Assembly (NCBI GenBank): GCA_900551295.1
Contig: URVJ01000015.1
Location: 1 to 64,000, forward strand
Source: an uncultured Eubacteriales bacterium
Lineage (GTDB): Bacteria > Bacillota > Clostridia > Oscillospirales > CAG-382
Direction of reading: 5' to 3'
DNA: 64,000 nucleotides
Position numbers and translations under genes: made by a program. Below, piece by piece: positions 32,565 through 41,430 of this stretch. Positions within the stretch are counted from its first letter, which is position 1; the number at the start of each line of letters is the position of its first letter. The notes below the pieces were generated by a model, which made no database searches, was not told the origin of the DNA, and was given only the letters and a program-made list of their open reading frames with translations.

Positions 32565-34313
32565 ATGAATAACAATATAAAAAAGCCGGATAACGAAAAG
32601 AACGACAGAGAAAACATCTCAACCAAAAAGGGTTTCCGTCTCTCGCTTCCCGGCAAGAAAAATTCCGGCGAAATTAAGAGCACAATACATTTTTCCGCAC
32701 CGCAGAATGCGCAGAACAACGGCGCCGCACAGCCGTCCGCACCCGTAAAGAACGATAAGGGAGAAAATAAAAATTCTCATTCGGATTCATTCAAAAAGAC
32801 CCGCGGCGATAAGGAAGAAAACAGAAACAATAAAGAAAACCGCGGCGGACGTTTCCGCGATAAGGATCGCAATAAAAACGCAAATTCCGGCAGTGCCGAC
32901 GACAGAAAAAACGACCGCGACGATAAAAACAGAAAGAACGCAAATTCGGACAGACAGCCCGGTTCTCAGGGCGGTTTGCAGAAGAAAAGAAACGACAGAA
33001 ACGATAAAAACAGCGCAAACAAGAACCGTGCGCCCCAGAATAATGCCGCAATGGACGAAAATACCGCTCAGAACGACAGAAATCAGCAGGGATTCAAGAA
33101 TAAAAACCGTCCGCAGAAAAATCAGTCCGAACAGAACGCAAAGGGCACAAAGGACAACCGTAAAAACGAGCAGAAAAACGGCAAAAAGGAAAACAGTAAC
33201 CGCAATCAGCCGTCGCGCACTCCTCTTTCGGCGCTTTCCGGGGATATGCAGCAGAGCTTTGCCGCAATCAAGGAGCATAAAAGAGAGCTTGAGGCGGCAA
33301 AACCCAAGGTAAAGGAACTCAGCCTTGAGGAAAAGTATAAGGACGCGATACCTCTTGCCGAAAAAATAGCCGCCGAGGACGAAAAGGCGCGCCACCCGAT
33401 ATACGGCAGCGGACTGTCCGACGACGAAAAGCAGGAAATAGTCGGAATACGTTTCAGAGAAGCCGGAAAGATATACTATTTCGATCCCGACGGACAGACA
33501 ATTCCATACGGAACTCACGTGATAGTCGAAACCGCACGCGGCAGCGAATACGGCTTCACTGCCATCTCAAACCGCCTTATACCCAAAGAGGGCATTGTTT
33601 CTCCGCTTAAAAAGATACAGAGAATCGCAACCGAGATGGATACCCAGAAATACACCGCAAACAAGATGCTTGAAAAGCAGGCAGCCGAGGTGTTTAAGGA
33701 AAAAGTTGCGGCTCTCGGACTTGCGATGAATCTCATATATGTCGAATATACTTTTGACAATTCCAAGCTGCTGTTCTACTTTACAGCCGAAACAAGAATA
33801 GACTTCCGCGAGCTTGTAAAGGAGCTTGCCGGAGTGTTCAGAACAAGAATAGAGCTGCGCCAGATAGGAGTGCGCGACGAGGCAAAGGTTCTCGGCGGAC
33901 TCGGAGTGTGCGGCAGAGCCGCGTGCTGCGCTACGTTCTTGGGAGATTTTGCACAGGTTTCAATAAAGATGGCAAAGGATCAGAACCTGTCGCTCAGCGC
34001 GGCAAAAATCTCGGGCGCCTGCGGAAAGCTCATGTGCTGTCTGCGCTACGAGGACAAGGTCTATGAACAGGAAAACGCGCGCACACCCAAAGTCGGGGCG
34101 TTGGTCGAAACAAGCGAGGGCAAGGGTGTCGTAACCGAGAGAAACGCGCTTAAAGGAACTGTCGGCGTTGTGCTTGACGCGTCTCCCGATTCGCCGGCAA
34201 AGACCTTTGACAGAGATTCCGTAACGGTACTCGGTTTTTCGGGCAAAGCCGCGGCTGAGGATCAGAGAGCCGATGACAATGCGGACGAAATAAAGGACGA
34301 CGAACAGGATTAA
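32565..34313 (+). CDS. ricT: RicT/YaaT (PSP1 domain) with long disordered N-terminus
   Basis: Homologue of Bacillus RicT (YaaT), which with RicA and RicF carries Fe-S clusters and modulates RNase Y, phosphorelay and sporulation. The C-terminal half has the PSP1 signature: FYFTAETRIDFRELVKELAG, the ligand motif VCGRAACC and a second motif GACGKLMCC, so all six ligand cysteines are present. The first roughly 225 residues are unlike Bacillus RicT: low complexity, rich in Asn, Lys, Arg, Asp and Gln, resembling RNA-binding tails. An acidic tail ends the protein. At 582 aa it is about twice the usual length. It follows holB, as in other Firmicutes, and precedes truB by 9 nt. Confidence 0.88.
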   Translation: MNNNIKKPDNEKNDRENISTKKGFRLSLPGKKNSGEIKSTIHFSAPQNAQNNGAAQPSAPVKNDKGENKNSHSDSFKKTRGDKEENRNNKENRGGRFRDKDRNKNANSGSADDRKNDRDDKNRKNANSDRQPGSQGGLQKKRNDRNDKNSANKNRAPQNNAAMDENTAQNDRNQQGFKNKNRPQKNQSEQNAKGTKDNRKNEQKNGKKENSNRNQPSRTPLSALSGDMQQSFAAIKEHKRELEAAKPKVKELSLEEKYKDAIPLAEKIAAEDEKARHPIYGSGLSDDEKQEIVGIRFREAGKIYYFDPDGQTIPYGTHVIVETARGSEYGFTAISNRLIPKEGIVSPLKKIQRIATEMDTQKYTANKMLEKQAAEVFKEKVAALGLAMNLIYVEYTFDNSKLLFYFTAETRIDFRELVKELAGVFRTRIELRQIGVRDEAKVLGGLGVCGRAACCATFLGDFAQVSIKMAKDQNLSLSAAKISGACGKLMCCLRYEDKVYEQENARTPKVGALVETSEGKGVVTERNALKGTVGVVLDASPDSPAKTFDRDSVTVLGFSGKAAAEDQRADDNADEIKDDEQD

Positions 34314-34322
34314 GAGTGTCGT

Positions 34323-35237
34323 ATGGACGGAATACTGAATGTTTATAAACCGCAGGGCATAACGTCGTTTTCGGCGGTGTCGAGAATACGCAAATTTACG
34401 GGCGAAAAACGCGTCGGACACGCGGGGACGCTTGATCCCATGGCTACGGGCGTGCTTCCGGTGCTTGTCGGACGCGCGGCGGCTTTGCAGGAAATGCTGT
34501 CGGATCACGATAAGTCTTACCGCGCAGGCATAAAGCTCGGCGTTGTTACGGATACCGGCGATATAACCGGAAACGCTGTGCAGAGCAAAGAGGTAAGCGG
34601 CGTTTCGGAGCAAATGTTTGAAAATGCATTGCAGGGCTTTGTCGGTAAGATAATGCAGACTCCGCCGATGTATTCGGCAATAAAGATAAACGGCGAAAGG
34701 CTCTATGATCTTGCCAGAAAAGGCGTTGAGGTCGAACGCAAGCCGCGTCAGATAGAAATATATTCGGCGTCGCTTGTAAAAAGGCTGTCGGAAGATGAGT
34801 TTGTCTTTGATGTGTCCTGCTCAAAGGGGACGTATATCAGAACACTGTGCGAGGATATAGGCGAAAAACTCGGTATCGGAGCTTGTATGAGCAGCCTTGA
34901 AAGAACGGTGTGCGGCAATTTTTCCGTGACCGATTCGGTGAGCCTTGATAAAGTCGAGCAGATGTATAAAAACGGCGATAGGGACGGTATTCAAAGCTTG
35001 CTTGTGCCGGCTGAAAAGCTGTTTGAAAATTCCAAAAAGATTACGCTTCCGCCGTTTTATTCCAGACTTTGCTCTAACGGCTGCGAAATCTATCTCTCTA
35101 AACTCGGACTTCCCGATTCCGCTCTCACCGATTCTCTTTTCAGAGTCTATACCTCCGACAATGCCTTCCTCGGTCTTGCCGAAATCAAAGACTTCCCCGA
35201 CGGCAGAGCCATAAAAGTAAGGTACAGATTGGGATAA
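34323..35237 (+). CDS. truB: tRNA pseudouridine-55 synthase
   Basis: Makes pseudouridine 55 in the T-loop of tRNAs (304 aa). The catalytic aspartate is D38 in VGHAGTLDPMATG. Also present are MYSAIKINGERLYDLARKG and SKGTYIRTLCEDIG. It follows ricT by 9 nt, an arrangement different from the usual rbfA-truB-ribF. The final 180 nt shift to pyrimidine-ending codons, and element copy 9 starts about 20 nt after the stop. Confidence 0.95.
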   Translation: MDGILNVYKPQGITSFSAVSRIRKFTGEKRVGHAGTLDPMATGVLPVLVGRAAALQEMLSDHDKSYRAGIKLGVVTDTGDITGNAVQSKEVSGVSEQMFENALQGFVGKIMQTPPMYSAIKINGERLYDLARKGVEVERKPRQIEIYSASLVKRLSEDEFVFDVSCSKGTYIRTLCEDIGEKLGIGACMSSLERTVCGNFSVTDSVSLDKVEQMYKNGDRDGIQSLLVPAEKLFENSKKITLPPFYSRLCSNGCEIYLSKLGLPDSALTDSLFRVYTSDNAFLGLAEIKDFPDGRAIKVRYRLG

Positions 35238-35257
35238 GAAGAACGAAGGTACGAAGA

Positions 35258-35580
35258 GTACGCGCTTTCTTTTTAAAAAGAAAGCTGCAAAGAAAACGGC
35301 AGCCCTTAAATTAGATAGAGACTACGGGATATTCCGTGCCGCCAGCTTGTGCCGTTCGCAGTCGAACAGCAGGACTGCGAACTCAGATGTGAACAGGTGC
35401 GTGAGTAAACTATGGAAACTATGTACAATGGGCAGTTTTGGAAAGTAAAGTAATTACGCACCAACGAAACATAAAGCTAACATATGTAAAAGTCATCTCG
35501 CGATAGCGAGCTGGGCAGAAAAGCGTCAGTATAGAGTTGCACATAGAAGTGGATAATCAGTTTCCGCCAAAAATAATCAA
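35258..35580 (+). repeat. Mosaic intergenic element, copy 9 (A-B-C-D-tail)
   Basis: One A palindrome, B with stem GTTCGCAGTC/GACTGCGAAC (35354-35382), a C region whose TTACGCACC can pair with GGTGCGT of B, and D with CTCGC-GATA-GCGAG. It then jumps at the shared string AGAAAAGCGTCAG to the end of F. Module E and most of F are missing. The tail leads to glyA. Confidence 0.88.
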
Positions 35581-35630
35581 TAAATCAATAAATAAAAAAG
35601 AAAAATTAAATTTCCACCGGAGGTAAAGTT

Positions 35631-36875
35631 ATGGTACAGGAAAATCTGAATTACTTGAAAAACGCCGATCCCGAAATCGGAAACGCAGTCGAACTCGAAC
35701 TTAAACGCCAGAGACGTAATATTGAACTTATAGCAAGTGAAAATATCGTTTCCGAGGCAGTGCTTTGCGCAATGGGCAGCGTGCTCACCAATAAATATGC
35801 GGAAGGCTATCCCGGAAAACGCTATTACGGCGGCTGTGAGTGCGTGGACGTTGCGGAGAATATCGCAAGAGAACGCGCTTGTAAGCTTTTCGGCGCGGAA
35901 CACGCAAATGTGCAGCCTCATTCCGGCGCACAGGCAAACTTCGCCGTTTTCAATGCGTTCCTTAAACCCGGAGATACCGTAATGGGCATGAATCTCGCGC
36001 ACGGCGGACATCTTACCCACGGAAGCCCCGTAAATGTTTCGGGTATGTTCTATAATATCGTGCCTTACGGCGTTGATGATAACGGCTTTATAGATTATGA
36101 TAAAATGGAGGCTCTTGCACTCGAACATAAGCCTAAGCTTATAATCGCGGGTGCGTCGGCTTATCCGAGAATAATCGACTTTAAACGCTTTGCGGACGTT
36201 GCAAAGAAAGTCGGAGCAATATTCATGGTAGATATGGCGCATATCGCGGGACTTGTTGCCGCAGGACTTCATCCCAGCCCCGTTCCGTATGCCGACGTTG
36301 TCACCACAACTACCCATAAAACTCTCAGAGGTCCGAGAGGCGGACTTATACTCTGTAAAGAGGAATACGCAAAGCAGATAGATAAGGCAATATTCCCCGG
36401 AACCCAGGGCGGCCCTCTTATGCATATAATCGCGGCTAAGGCGGTCTGCTTCGGAGAGGCGCTGAAACCTGAATTTGCGGTATATCAGAAACAGTTGGTT
36501 TCAAATATGAAGACTTTCGCGGATAGCCTGCTTGACGAGGGCTTTAAGCTTGTTTCGGGCGGTACGGATAACCACCTCGGACTTGTGGATCTCAGACCTT
36601 TCGCAATCACCGGCAAAGAATTTGAACATAGACTCGACGAGGTTTATATAACCGTCAATAAGAACGCTATCCCGAACGACCCCGAAAAGCCTTTCGTAAC
36701 AAGCGGTGTAAGAGTGGGAACGGCTGCCGCAACAACGCGCGGATTTGTAGAGGAGGATTTCGTAAAGATAGCACATCTCTTTAAGCTCACCGCAACCGAC
36801 TTTGAAAACAGCGCGGACGACGTAAGAAACGAAGTCAATAAGCTTTGCGAAAAGTATCCGCTTTATAATGACTGA
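35631..36875 (+). CDS. glyA: Serine hydroxymethyltransferase
   Basis: A PLP enzyme converting serine and tetrahydrofolate to glycine and 5,10-methylene-THF (414 aa). The PLP lysine is in VVTTTTHKTLRGPRGG. Other conserved segments are ASENIVSEAVL, YAEGYPGKRYYGGCE and HNSGAQAN-type QPHSGAQANFAV. The ATG has a good SD (GGAGG, 35622) and lacks the CCCG pre-start motif of most element-adjacent genes. It supplies methylene-THF needed by ThyX elsewhere in the window. maf follows after 2 nt. Confidence 0.97.
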   Translation: MVQENLNYLKNADPEIGNAVELELKRQRRNIELIASENIVSEAVLCAMGSVLTNKYAEGYPGKRYYGGCECVDVAENIARERACKLFGAEHANVQPHSGAQANFAVFNAFLKPGDTVMGMNLAHGGHLTHGSPVNVSGMFYNIVPYGVDDNGFIDYDKMEALALEHKPKLIIAGASAYPRIIDFKRFADVAKKVGAIFMVDMAHIAGLVAAGLHPSPVPYADVVTTTTHKTLRGPRGGLILCKEEYAKQIDKAIFPGTQGGPLMHIIAAKAVCFGEALKPEFAVYQKQLVSNMKTFADSLLDEGFKLVSGGTDNHLGLVDLRPFAITGKEFEHRLDEVYITVNKNAIPNDPEKPFVTSGVRVGTAAATTRGFVEEDFVKIAHLFKLTATDFENSADDVRNEVNKLCEKYPLYND

Positions 36876-36877
36876 TC

Positions 36878-37468
36878 ATGAGCGGCGAAATTAAAATAAT
36901 ACTCGCGTCGCAGTCACCGAGACGCCGCGATCTGTTAAGTCAGCTCGGCGTAAATTTTACCTGTGAGCCTACCGATGCCGACGAAACCCTGAACGGCACA
37001 TATCTCCCTGCCGACGCTGTGTGCGAGCTTTCGCAGAGAAAGGCAAAGGCGTGCCTTGAAAATCATAAAAATGATAATTTCTTTGTGATCGCTGCGGATA
37101 CCGTCGTTTATGCAAACGGACGTATAATCGGAAAGCCGCATGATGAAAACGACGCGTATGAAACGCTGAAAACCCTTTCGGGAAAGACTCATTTTGTGTA
37201 TACGGGACTTACGCTTTGTACAAATGAAAAGTCCGTAAGCATAAGCGAGTGTACACGGGTGCAGTTCGGAACGCTTTCGGAAAGAGAAATACGCGGATAT
37301 ATAAAGACAGGCGAGCCTTTCGATAAGGCGGGCGGATACGGAGTGCAGGGCAAGGCGGCAAGCTTTGTAAAGAGTATCGACGGCGACTTTTTCAACGTTG
37401 TCGGACTTCCGCTGTACATCCTTGTAAATGCCGCAAGGGAAGAATTCGGCATTGAACTTACTTTTTGA
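36878..37468 (+). CDS. Maf family nucleotide pyrophosphatase
   Basis: A 196-aa Maf/YhdE-type house-cleaning nucleotide pyrophosphatase, probably acting on dTTP/UTP or modified nucleotides. It has ILASQSPRRRDLLSQLG at the start, the catalytic FVIAADTVVY, IGKPHDENDA and GGYGVQGKAASF. The start is 2 nt after the glyA stop. Confidence 0.92.
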   Translation: MSGEIKIILASQSPRRRDLLSQLGVNFTCEPTDADETLNGTYLPADAVCELSQRKAKACLENHKNDNFFVIAADTVVYANGRIIGKPHDENDAYETLKTLSGKTHFVYTGLTLCTNEKSVSISECTRVQFGTLSEREIRGYIKTGEPFDKAGGYGVQGKAASFVKSIDGDFFNVVGLPLYILVNAAREEFGIELTF

Positions 37469-37501
37469 TCTTTAATTCAATAAAAGAACAGGGGTGTAAA
37501 A

Positions 37502-39193
37502 ATGATAAAGAACTATAAGCATAACTATCCTCTCTATGACGTTACATATTCGGAAAACTTCAAACAGGTGCTCGAAGATTCCATAAAGAAAAGCGAGGGC
37601 AGACCTGCGTTCCGATACAGAAAGGGACAGGATATAATCGACGTAAGCTACGAGGAGTTTTATAACGATACAAAGGCTGTCGGCACACAGCTGGCAGCTC
37701 TCGGACTGTCCGACGCACACGTTGCAATGGTAGGGCCCAACAGCTATAAATGGGTAACGGTTTACCTTGCCTGCCTTAACGGAAATAACGTTTTCGTGCC
37801 GGTGGATAAGGAACTTCCCATAAACGAAATGGCTCATATAATCGGCGAGAGCGACGCGGAAATAGTTTTCTGCGCGGATCTGTATGTGGAACGCTTTAAG
37901 AGCGTGCGCGATAAGCTCCCGAAAGTAAAATATTTCGTAAATGTCGAGGCAAAGGCTGACGACGGCGAATTTCTGTGCTATGACAGCTTTATCGAAAAAG
38001 GACGCGAACTTCTGAAAAACGGAGATACGTCGTATACCGATATAACTCCCGTGCCTGAAAAACTCAAGATGATAGTTTATACGTCGGGTACGACAGGAAC
38101 CGCAAAGGGCGTTATGCTTTCGCTGTCAAATATCACAAACGGCGTCTGCTACGGACTTTCCGTTTCTACGGTTTACAGCACCGAGCTTGCCGTGCTGCCG
38201 TTCCACCATACTTATGAATCGGTCTGCGGACTGCTTGTGTCCATGAAACACGCGTCCACAATATGCATAAACGAAAACCTCAGAACCATACTCGGCAATT
38301 TCAAGACCTTCAGACCCGACTATATCATGCTTGTTCCGCTGTTTGTCGAGAACTTCTATAAGCGTATCTGGGCAACTGTTGAGGAACAGGGCAAGGATAA
38401 GATTCTCAGGAATACCATTAAGGCAAGCAACGCTCTGCTGAAGATCGGTATTGATATGAGAAGAACGCTTTTCAAGTCGATACATGAAGTGTTCGGCGGA
38501 AGGCTTATAAAGATAGTCAGCGGAGGCGCGCCCATAAGAGAAGAACTCGGACGTTTCTTTGAGTCTATCGGCATAACCCTTATAAACGGATACGGAATAA
38601 CCGAGTGTTCTCCGCTTGTCAGCGCAAACCGCGATTTTTACTATAACTTCGCGTCGGTAGGAAACCCGCTTCCCTGCCTTGAACTGAAGATCGACGATCC
38701 TAACGAGGACGGAGAGGGAGAAATCTGCGTAAAGGGCGCGGTAGTCATGATGGGCTACTATAAGAACCCCGAAAAGACCGCCGAGGTGCTGAGCGAGGAC
38801 GGCTGGTTCAAGACCGGCGACTACGGTAAGATCGGCGAGGACGGCAGACTTTATATTACGGGAAGAAAGAAAAATCTTATCGTCCTCAAAAACGGAAAGA
38901 ACATATATCCCGAGGAGATAGAGGAATATCTCGGCGGCTCCGACTTCGTAAACGAGGTAATCGTAAGCGCGATAAAGAACGAGGACGGCGAGGAAACCGG
39001 ACTTCAGGCTGAAATTTATCCTCATTCCGACAAAATAGAGGGAATGTCCGACGAGCAGATCTACGATAAGATCAAGGCTGAGGTAGAGAGAATAAACTCC
39101 GGACTTCCGTCGCATAAGCGCGTAATCAAGGTTCATGTAAGAAAAGAGCCGTTTGAAAAGACGACTTCGGGTAAGATAAGAAGAAAGTATTGA
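37502..39193 (+). CDS. AMP-binding acyl-CoA/acyl-acid ligase
   Basis: A 563-aa ANL-superfamily enzyme resembling long-chain fatty acid-CoA ligases. It has the phosphate-binding motif IVYTSGTTGTAKGVMLS, INGYGITECSPLVS, GWFKTGDYGKIGEDG and a C-terminal domain with the catalytic Lys region KTTSGKIRRK. It would activate a carboxylic acid with ATP and transfer it to CoA or a carrier. The ATG follows AACAGGGGTG. It ends at a bidirectional terminator. Confidence 0.9.
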   Translation: MIKNYKHNYPLYDVTYSENFKQVLEDSIKKSEGRPAFRYRKGQDIIDVSYEEFYNDTKAVGTQLAALGLSDAHVAMVGPNSYKWVTVYLACLNGNNVFVPVDKELPINEMAHIIGESDAEIVFCADLYVERFKSVRDKLPKVKYFVNVEAKADDGEFLCYDSFIEKGRELLKNGDTSYTDITPVPEKLKMIVYTSGTTGTAKGVMLSLSNITNGVCYGLSVSTVYSTELAVLPFHHTYESVCGLLVSMKHASTICINENLRTILGNFKTFRPDYIMLVPLFVENFYKRIWATVEEQGKDKILRNTIKASNALLKIGIDMRRTLFKSIHEVFGGRLIKIVSGGAPIREELGRFFESIGITLINGYGITECSPLVSANRDFYYNFASVGNPLPCLELKIDDPNEDGEGEICVKGAVVMMGYYKNPEKTAEVLSEDGWFKTGDYGKIGEDGRLYITGRKKNLIVLKNGKNIYPEEIEEYLGGSDFVNEVIVSAIKNEDGEETGLQAEIYPHSDKIEGMSDEQIYDKIKAEVERINSGLPSHKRVIKVHVRKEPFEKTTSGKIRRKY

Positions 39194-39345
39194 TCTTCGG
39201 CGCATAAATTTAATAAAATTTTCGGCTCGGCTTGACGTTTTGCTCTGCGCATACGTTTTGCCGGGCTGTTTTTTGCGCATTTTGCGTTATCCGTGACGGT
39301 TTTGCGGCGAACTCCGGGTTGCCGAAAATCAAATAAAAAAATAAG

Positions 39346-39374
39346 CGCAGTCCATGATAAAACTACGGACTGCG
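39346..39374. terminator. Bidirectional terminator
   Basis: The stem CGCAGTCC/GGACTGCG with a 13-nt loop is followed by TTTTGCTTT on the plus strand and a T-rich run on the minus strand. It lies between two convergent genes. Confidence 0.8.
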
Positions 39375-39410
39375 TTTTGCTTTGCGTATTTATAATTTTA
39401 AAGCCTGTAT

Positions 39411-40361
39411 TTATTCCGAAATCAGCGCGTGCAGCACATCTTTTGCACTCTGCACGGCGCCGCCGATACGCACCGTTTCGTCCTTTACGGCAAAACAGAG
39501 CTTGCATACCGCAAAACCCGAGGCGTGACAGTACAACGCGGCTTCGGGGCATATGACGGATTCGTTATCGGTATATACCTGTATACTCTTGCCCGATATA
39601 AGATTTTGCAGCTTTGAAGAAATTTCGGGCGGACAAACATATCTTTTTGAGGTCAGCAAAAGCGAAAGACCGCCTTTTATGAGATCTGTGTTTTGCACGT
39701 CGGTGTAGTCGAATATAACGGCAATGTCGGCGCTTATTCCGAAACTTGCCGCAGTAATGCCTTTGGCGTCGAGCTTGCTCTGAACGTAGAAAATCAGCGT
39801 GACGTCGCAGTCTGCGAAAAGACCGCCGTCTTTGTATTCGCCGATTGTAAGCGCTGTGACGAGCGCCGCGCCGAGCTTTGATTTTATGCCGCGTCCCGTG
39901 ACGTATTCCGAGCCGACCTCGTTAAATTCCGGATAAAAATATCCGCGTTCGGATTGTTTCGGAAGTGTCGGATTGCCGTCTTGACTTGCATCGCCGCCGA
40001 AGAATACTTCGTACTTTGATATGTCGCTTTCGTCCTTGCCGCCGTTCATAAGAACGCCGCCTGTTCCGTCAAAAAATCCAACGCGCCTTGACGAAAATGT
40101 GCTTTCGGACGTGTTTCCGAGTGCGCCGAGAACGGTTTTGCCGTTCCCGCTGTATGTCACGATAACTCCGAAATCGTCGATTGGAGCGCAGAGCAAAAGT
40201 TTTTTGCCCGCTCCGCTTTTGTGCATGATAAGGTTGCCTATATTGTCCGTGCGCACGTCTTCAAAAATGTGACCGAGTTTTGATCTGAGCGCATTTTCCA
40301 TGCCCTCCTCGCGTCCGGCGACCGACGGAATGTTTACGTATTGTTTCAATATTTCTTTCAT
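39411..40361 (-). CDS. M42-family paralogue lacking metal ligands (pseudo-enzyme)
   Basis: A 316-aa protein clearly of the M42 (glutamyl aminopeptidase/TET) fold by its start (LKQYVNIPSVAGREE, DNIGNLIMHKSG) and overall order, but without its catalytic residues. The first ligand AHMDEVGF has become APIDDFGV (His to Pro). The bridging LDDRIG is IKSKLG. The catalytic and ligand GEE is QSK. The final HTP-type histidine is missing. The reading frame is intact with a good SD (GAGGTG), which argues for a retained non-catalytic role. It is the third gene of a minus-strand run of three M42 paralogues, 34 nt after the second. Confidence 0.78.
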   Translation of the reverse strand: MKEILKQYVNIPSVAGREEGMENALRSKLGHIFEDVRTDNIGNLIMHKSGAGKKLLLCAPIDDFGVIVTYSGNGKTVLGALGNTSESTFSSRRVGFFDGTGGVLMNGGKDESDISKYEVFFGGDASQDGNPTLPKQSERGYFYPEFNEVGSEYVTGRGIKSKLGAALVTALTIGEYKDGGLFADCDVTLIFYVQSKLDAKGITAASFGISADIAVIFDYTDVQNTDLIKGGLSLLLTSKRYVCPPEISSKLQNLISGKSIQVYTDNESVICPEAALYCHASGFAVCKLCFAVKDETVRIGGAVQSAKDVLHALISE

Positions 40362-40395
40362 GGCGTTATCACCTCGTAAATTGTATACCTGTATA

Positions 40396-41430
40396 TTATA
40401 ATCCGCGCGCAAATTCGCTGATAAACAGCGAAGAAAGCTCCAGCATATTCTGCATATCGCGCTTTGACGCAACGCTTGACGGAGTGTGTATATATCTGCA
40501 CGCAAGTGAGAGCGCGCCGACCTTTACGCCGTTCTTTGCCTTTGCAATGTTGCGCGCGTCGGTTCCGCCGGCTATCTTTGTCTTGGTCTGACAGGGAATG
40601 CCGTTTTTCTCGGCAATGGCGCGTATGAAGGAGTAAATTTCGCCGTCGTACATTGTGCCTCTGTCCATAAACGGCGAGACAGGACCGAAACCTGCGCGGC
40701 AGACGGCATTTTCATCGGTAATTCCGGAAAGATCCGACGCAGTAGTGCCTTCAAGCACAAGACAAACGTCCGGATCTATTCTGTAAGTTGCGGCTGCCGC
40801 ACCGACGCCGCCTATTTCCTCGCCCACCGTAAATGCAAAATAAACGTCGCAGTCAAGTTCCGTCTTTGCAAGCTCGCACATGATCGCGCAGCCTATTCTG
40901 TCGTCAAGAGCCTTTGCCTTTATAAGTCCGTTTCCGAACTCGCAGAAATCGCTTTCAAACGCCGCGTATTCTCCGAAAACGTCCATACTTTCGGCGTCTG
41001 CCTTATCGTGCGCGCCTATGTCGATGAAAATGTCGCGGATACTCGGAACGCCGTCGGATTTGCCGGATAAATGCACGGGTTTTGAGCCTATAACTCCGGG
41101 AATTCTGCGTTTGCCTATCATGACCCGTTTTGACGGCATTATCGGCGTCACCATGCCGACCTCGTCAACAAGCAGCGTCCCGTCGTCGTTGATGTGTTTT
41201 ACGCAAAAACCCACCTCGTCCATGTGGGCGCAGAGCATAAGTTTTTTTCCGGTGCAGACTCTGCCCTTTTTGAACGCAAGCAGATTTCCCGCGGCGTCCG
41301 TCATAACGTCGTCGCAGAACGGGAGAATTTCGTCCTTTATAATGTCGCGTACCTCGTCCTCGAAGCCCGAAACGCCGTTTGCAAGGCAGAGTTTTTTTAA
41401 TAATTCAAAGTCAAATGCACCACGTTCCAT
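40396..41430 (-). CDS. M42 family metallopeptidase
   Basis: A 344-aa dinuclear-metal aminopeptidase of the TET type, which usually forms hollow dodecamers that digest peptides released by the proteasome or other proteases. All active-site motifs are present: LMLCAHMDEVGF, KALDDRIGCAI, TVGEEIGGVGA, PFMDRGTMYD, IAGGTDARN and RYIHTPSSVA. I start at the ATG at 41430 after AAAGGAGGTG, which overlaps the stop of the upstream paralogue. Middle gene of the M42 run. Confidence 0.93.
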   Translation of the reverse strand: MERGAFDFELLKKLCLANGVSGFEDEVRDIIKDEILPFCDDVMTDAAGNLLAFKKGRVCTGKKLMLCAHMDEVGFCVKHINDDGTLLVDEVGMVTPIMPSKRVMIGKRRIPGVIGSKPVHLSGKSDGVPSIRDIFIDIGAHDKADAESMDVFGEYAAFESDFCEFGNGLIKAKALDDRIGCAIMCELAKTELDCDVYFAFTVGEEIGGVGAAAATYRIDPDVCLVLEGTTASDLSGITDENAVCRAGFGPVSPFMDRGTMYDGEIYSFIRAIAEKNGIPCQTKTKIAGGTDARNIAKAKNGVKVGALSLACRYIHTPSSVASKRDMQNMLELSSLFISEFARGL

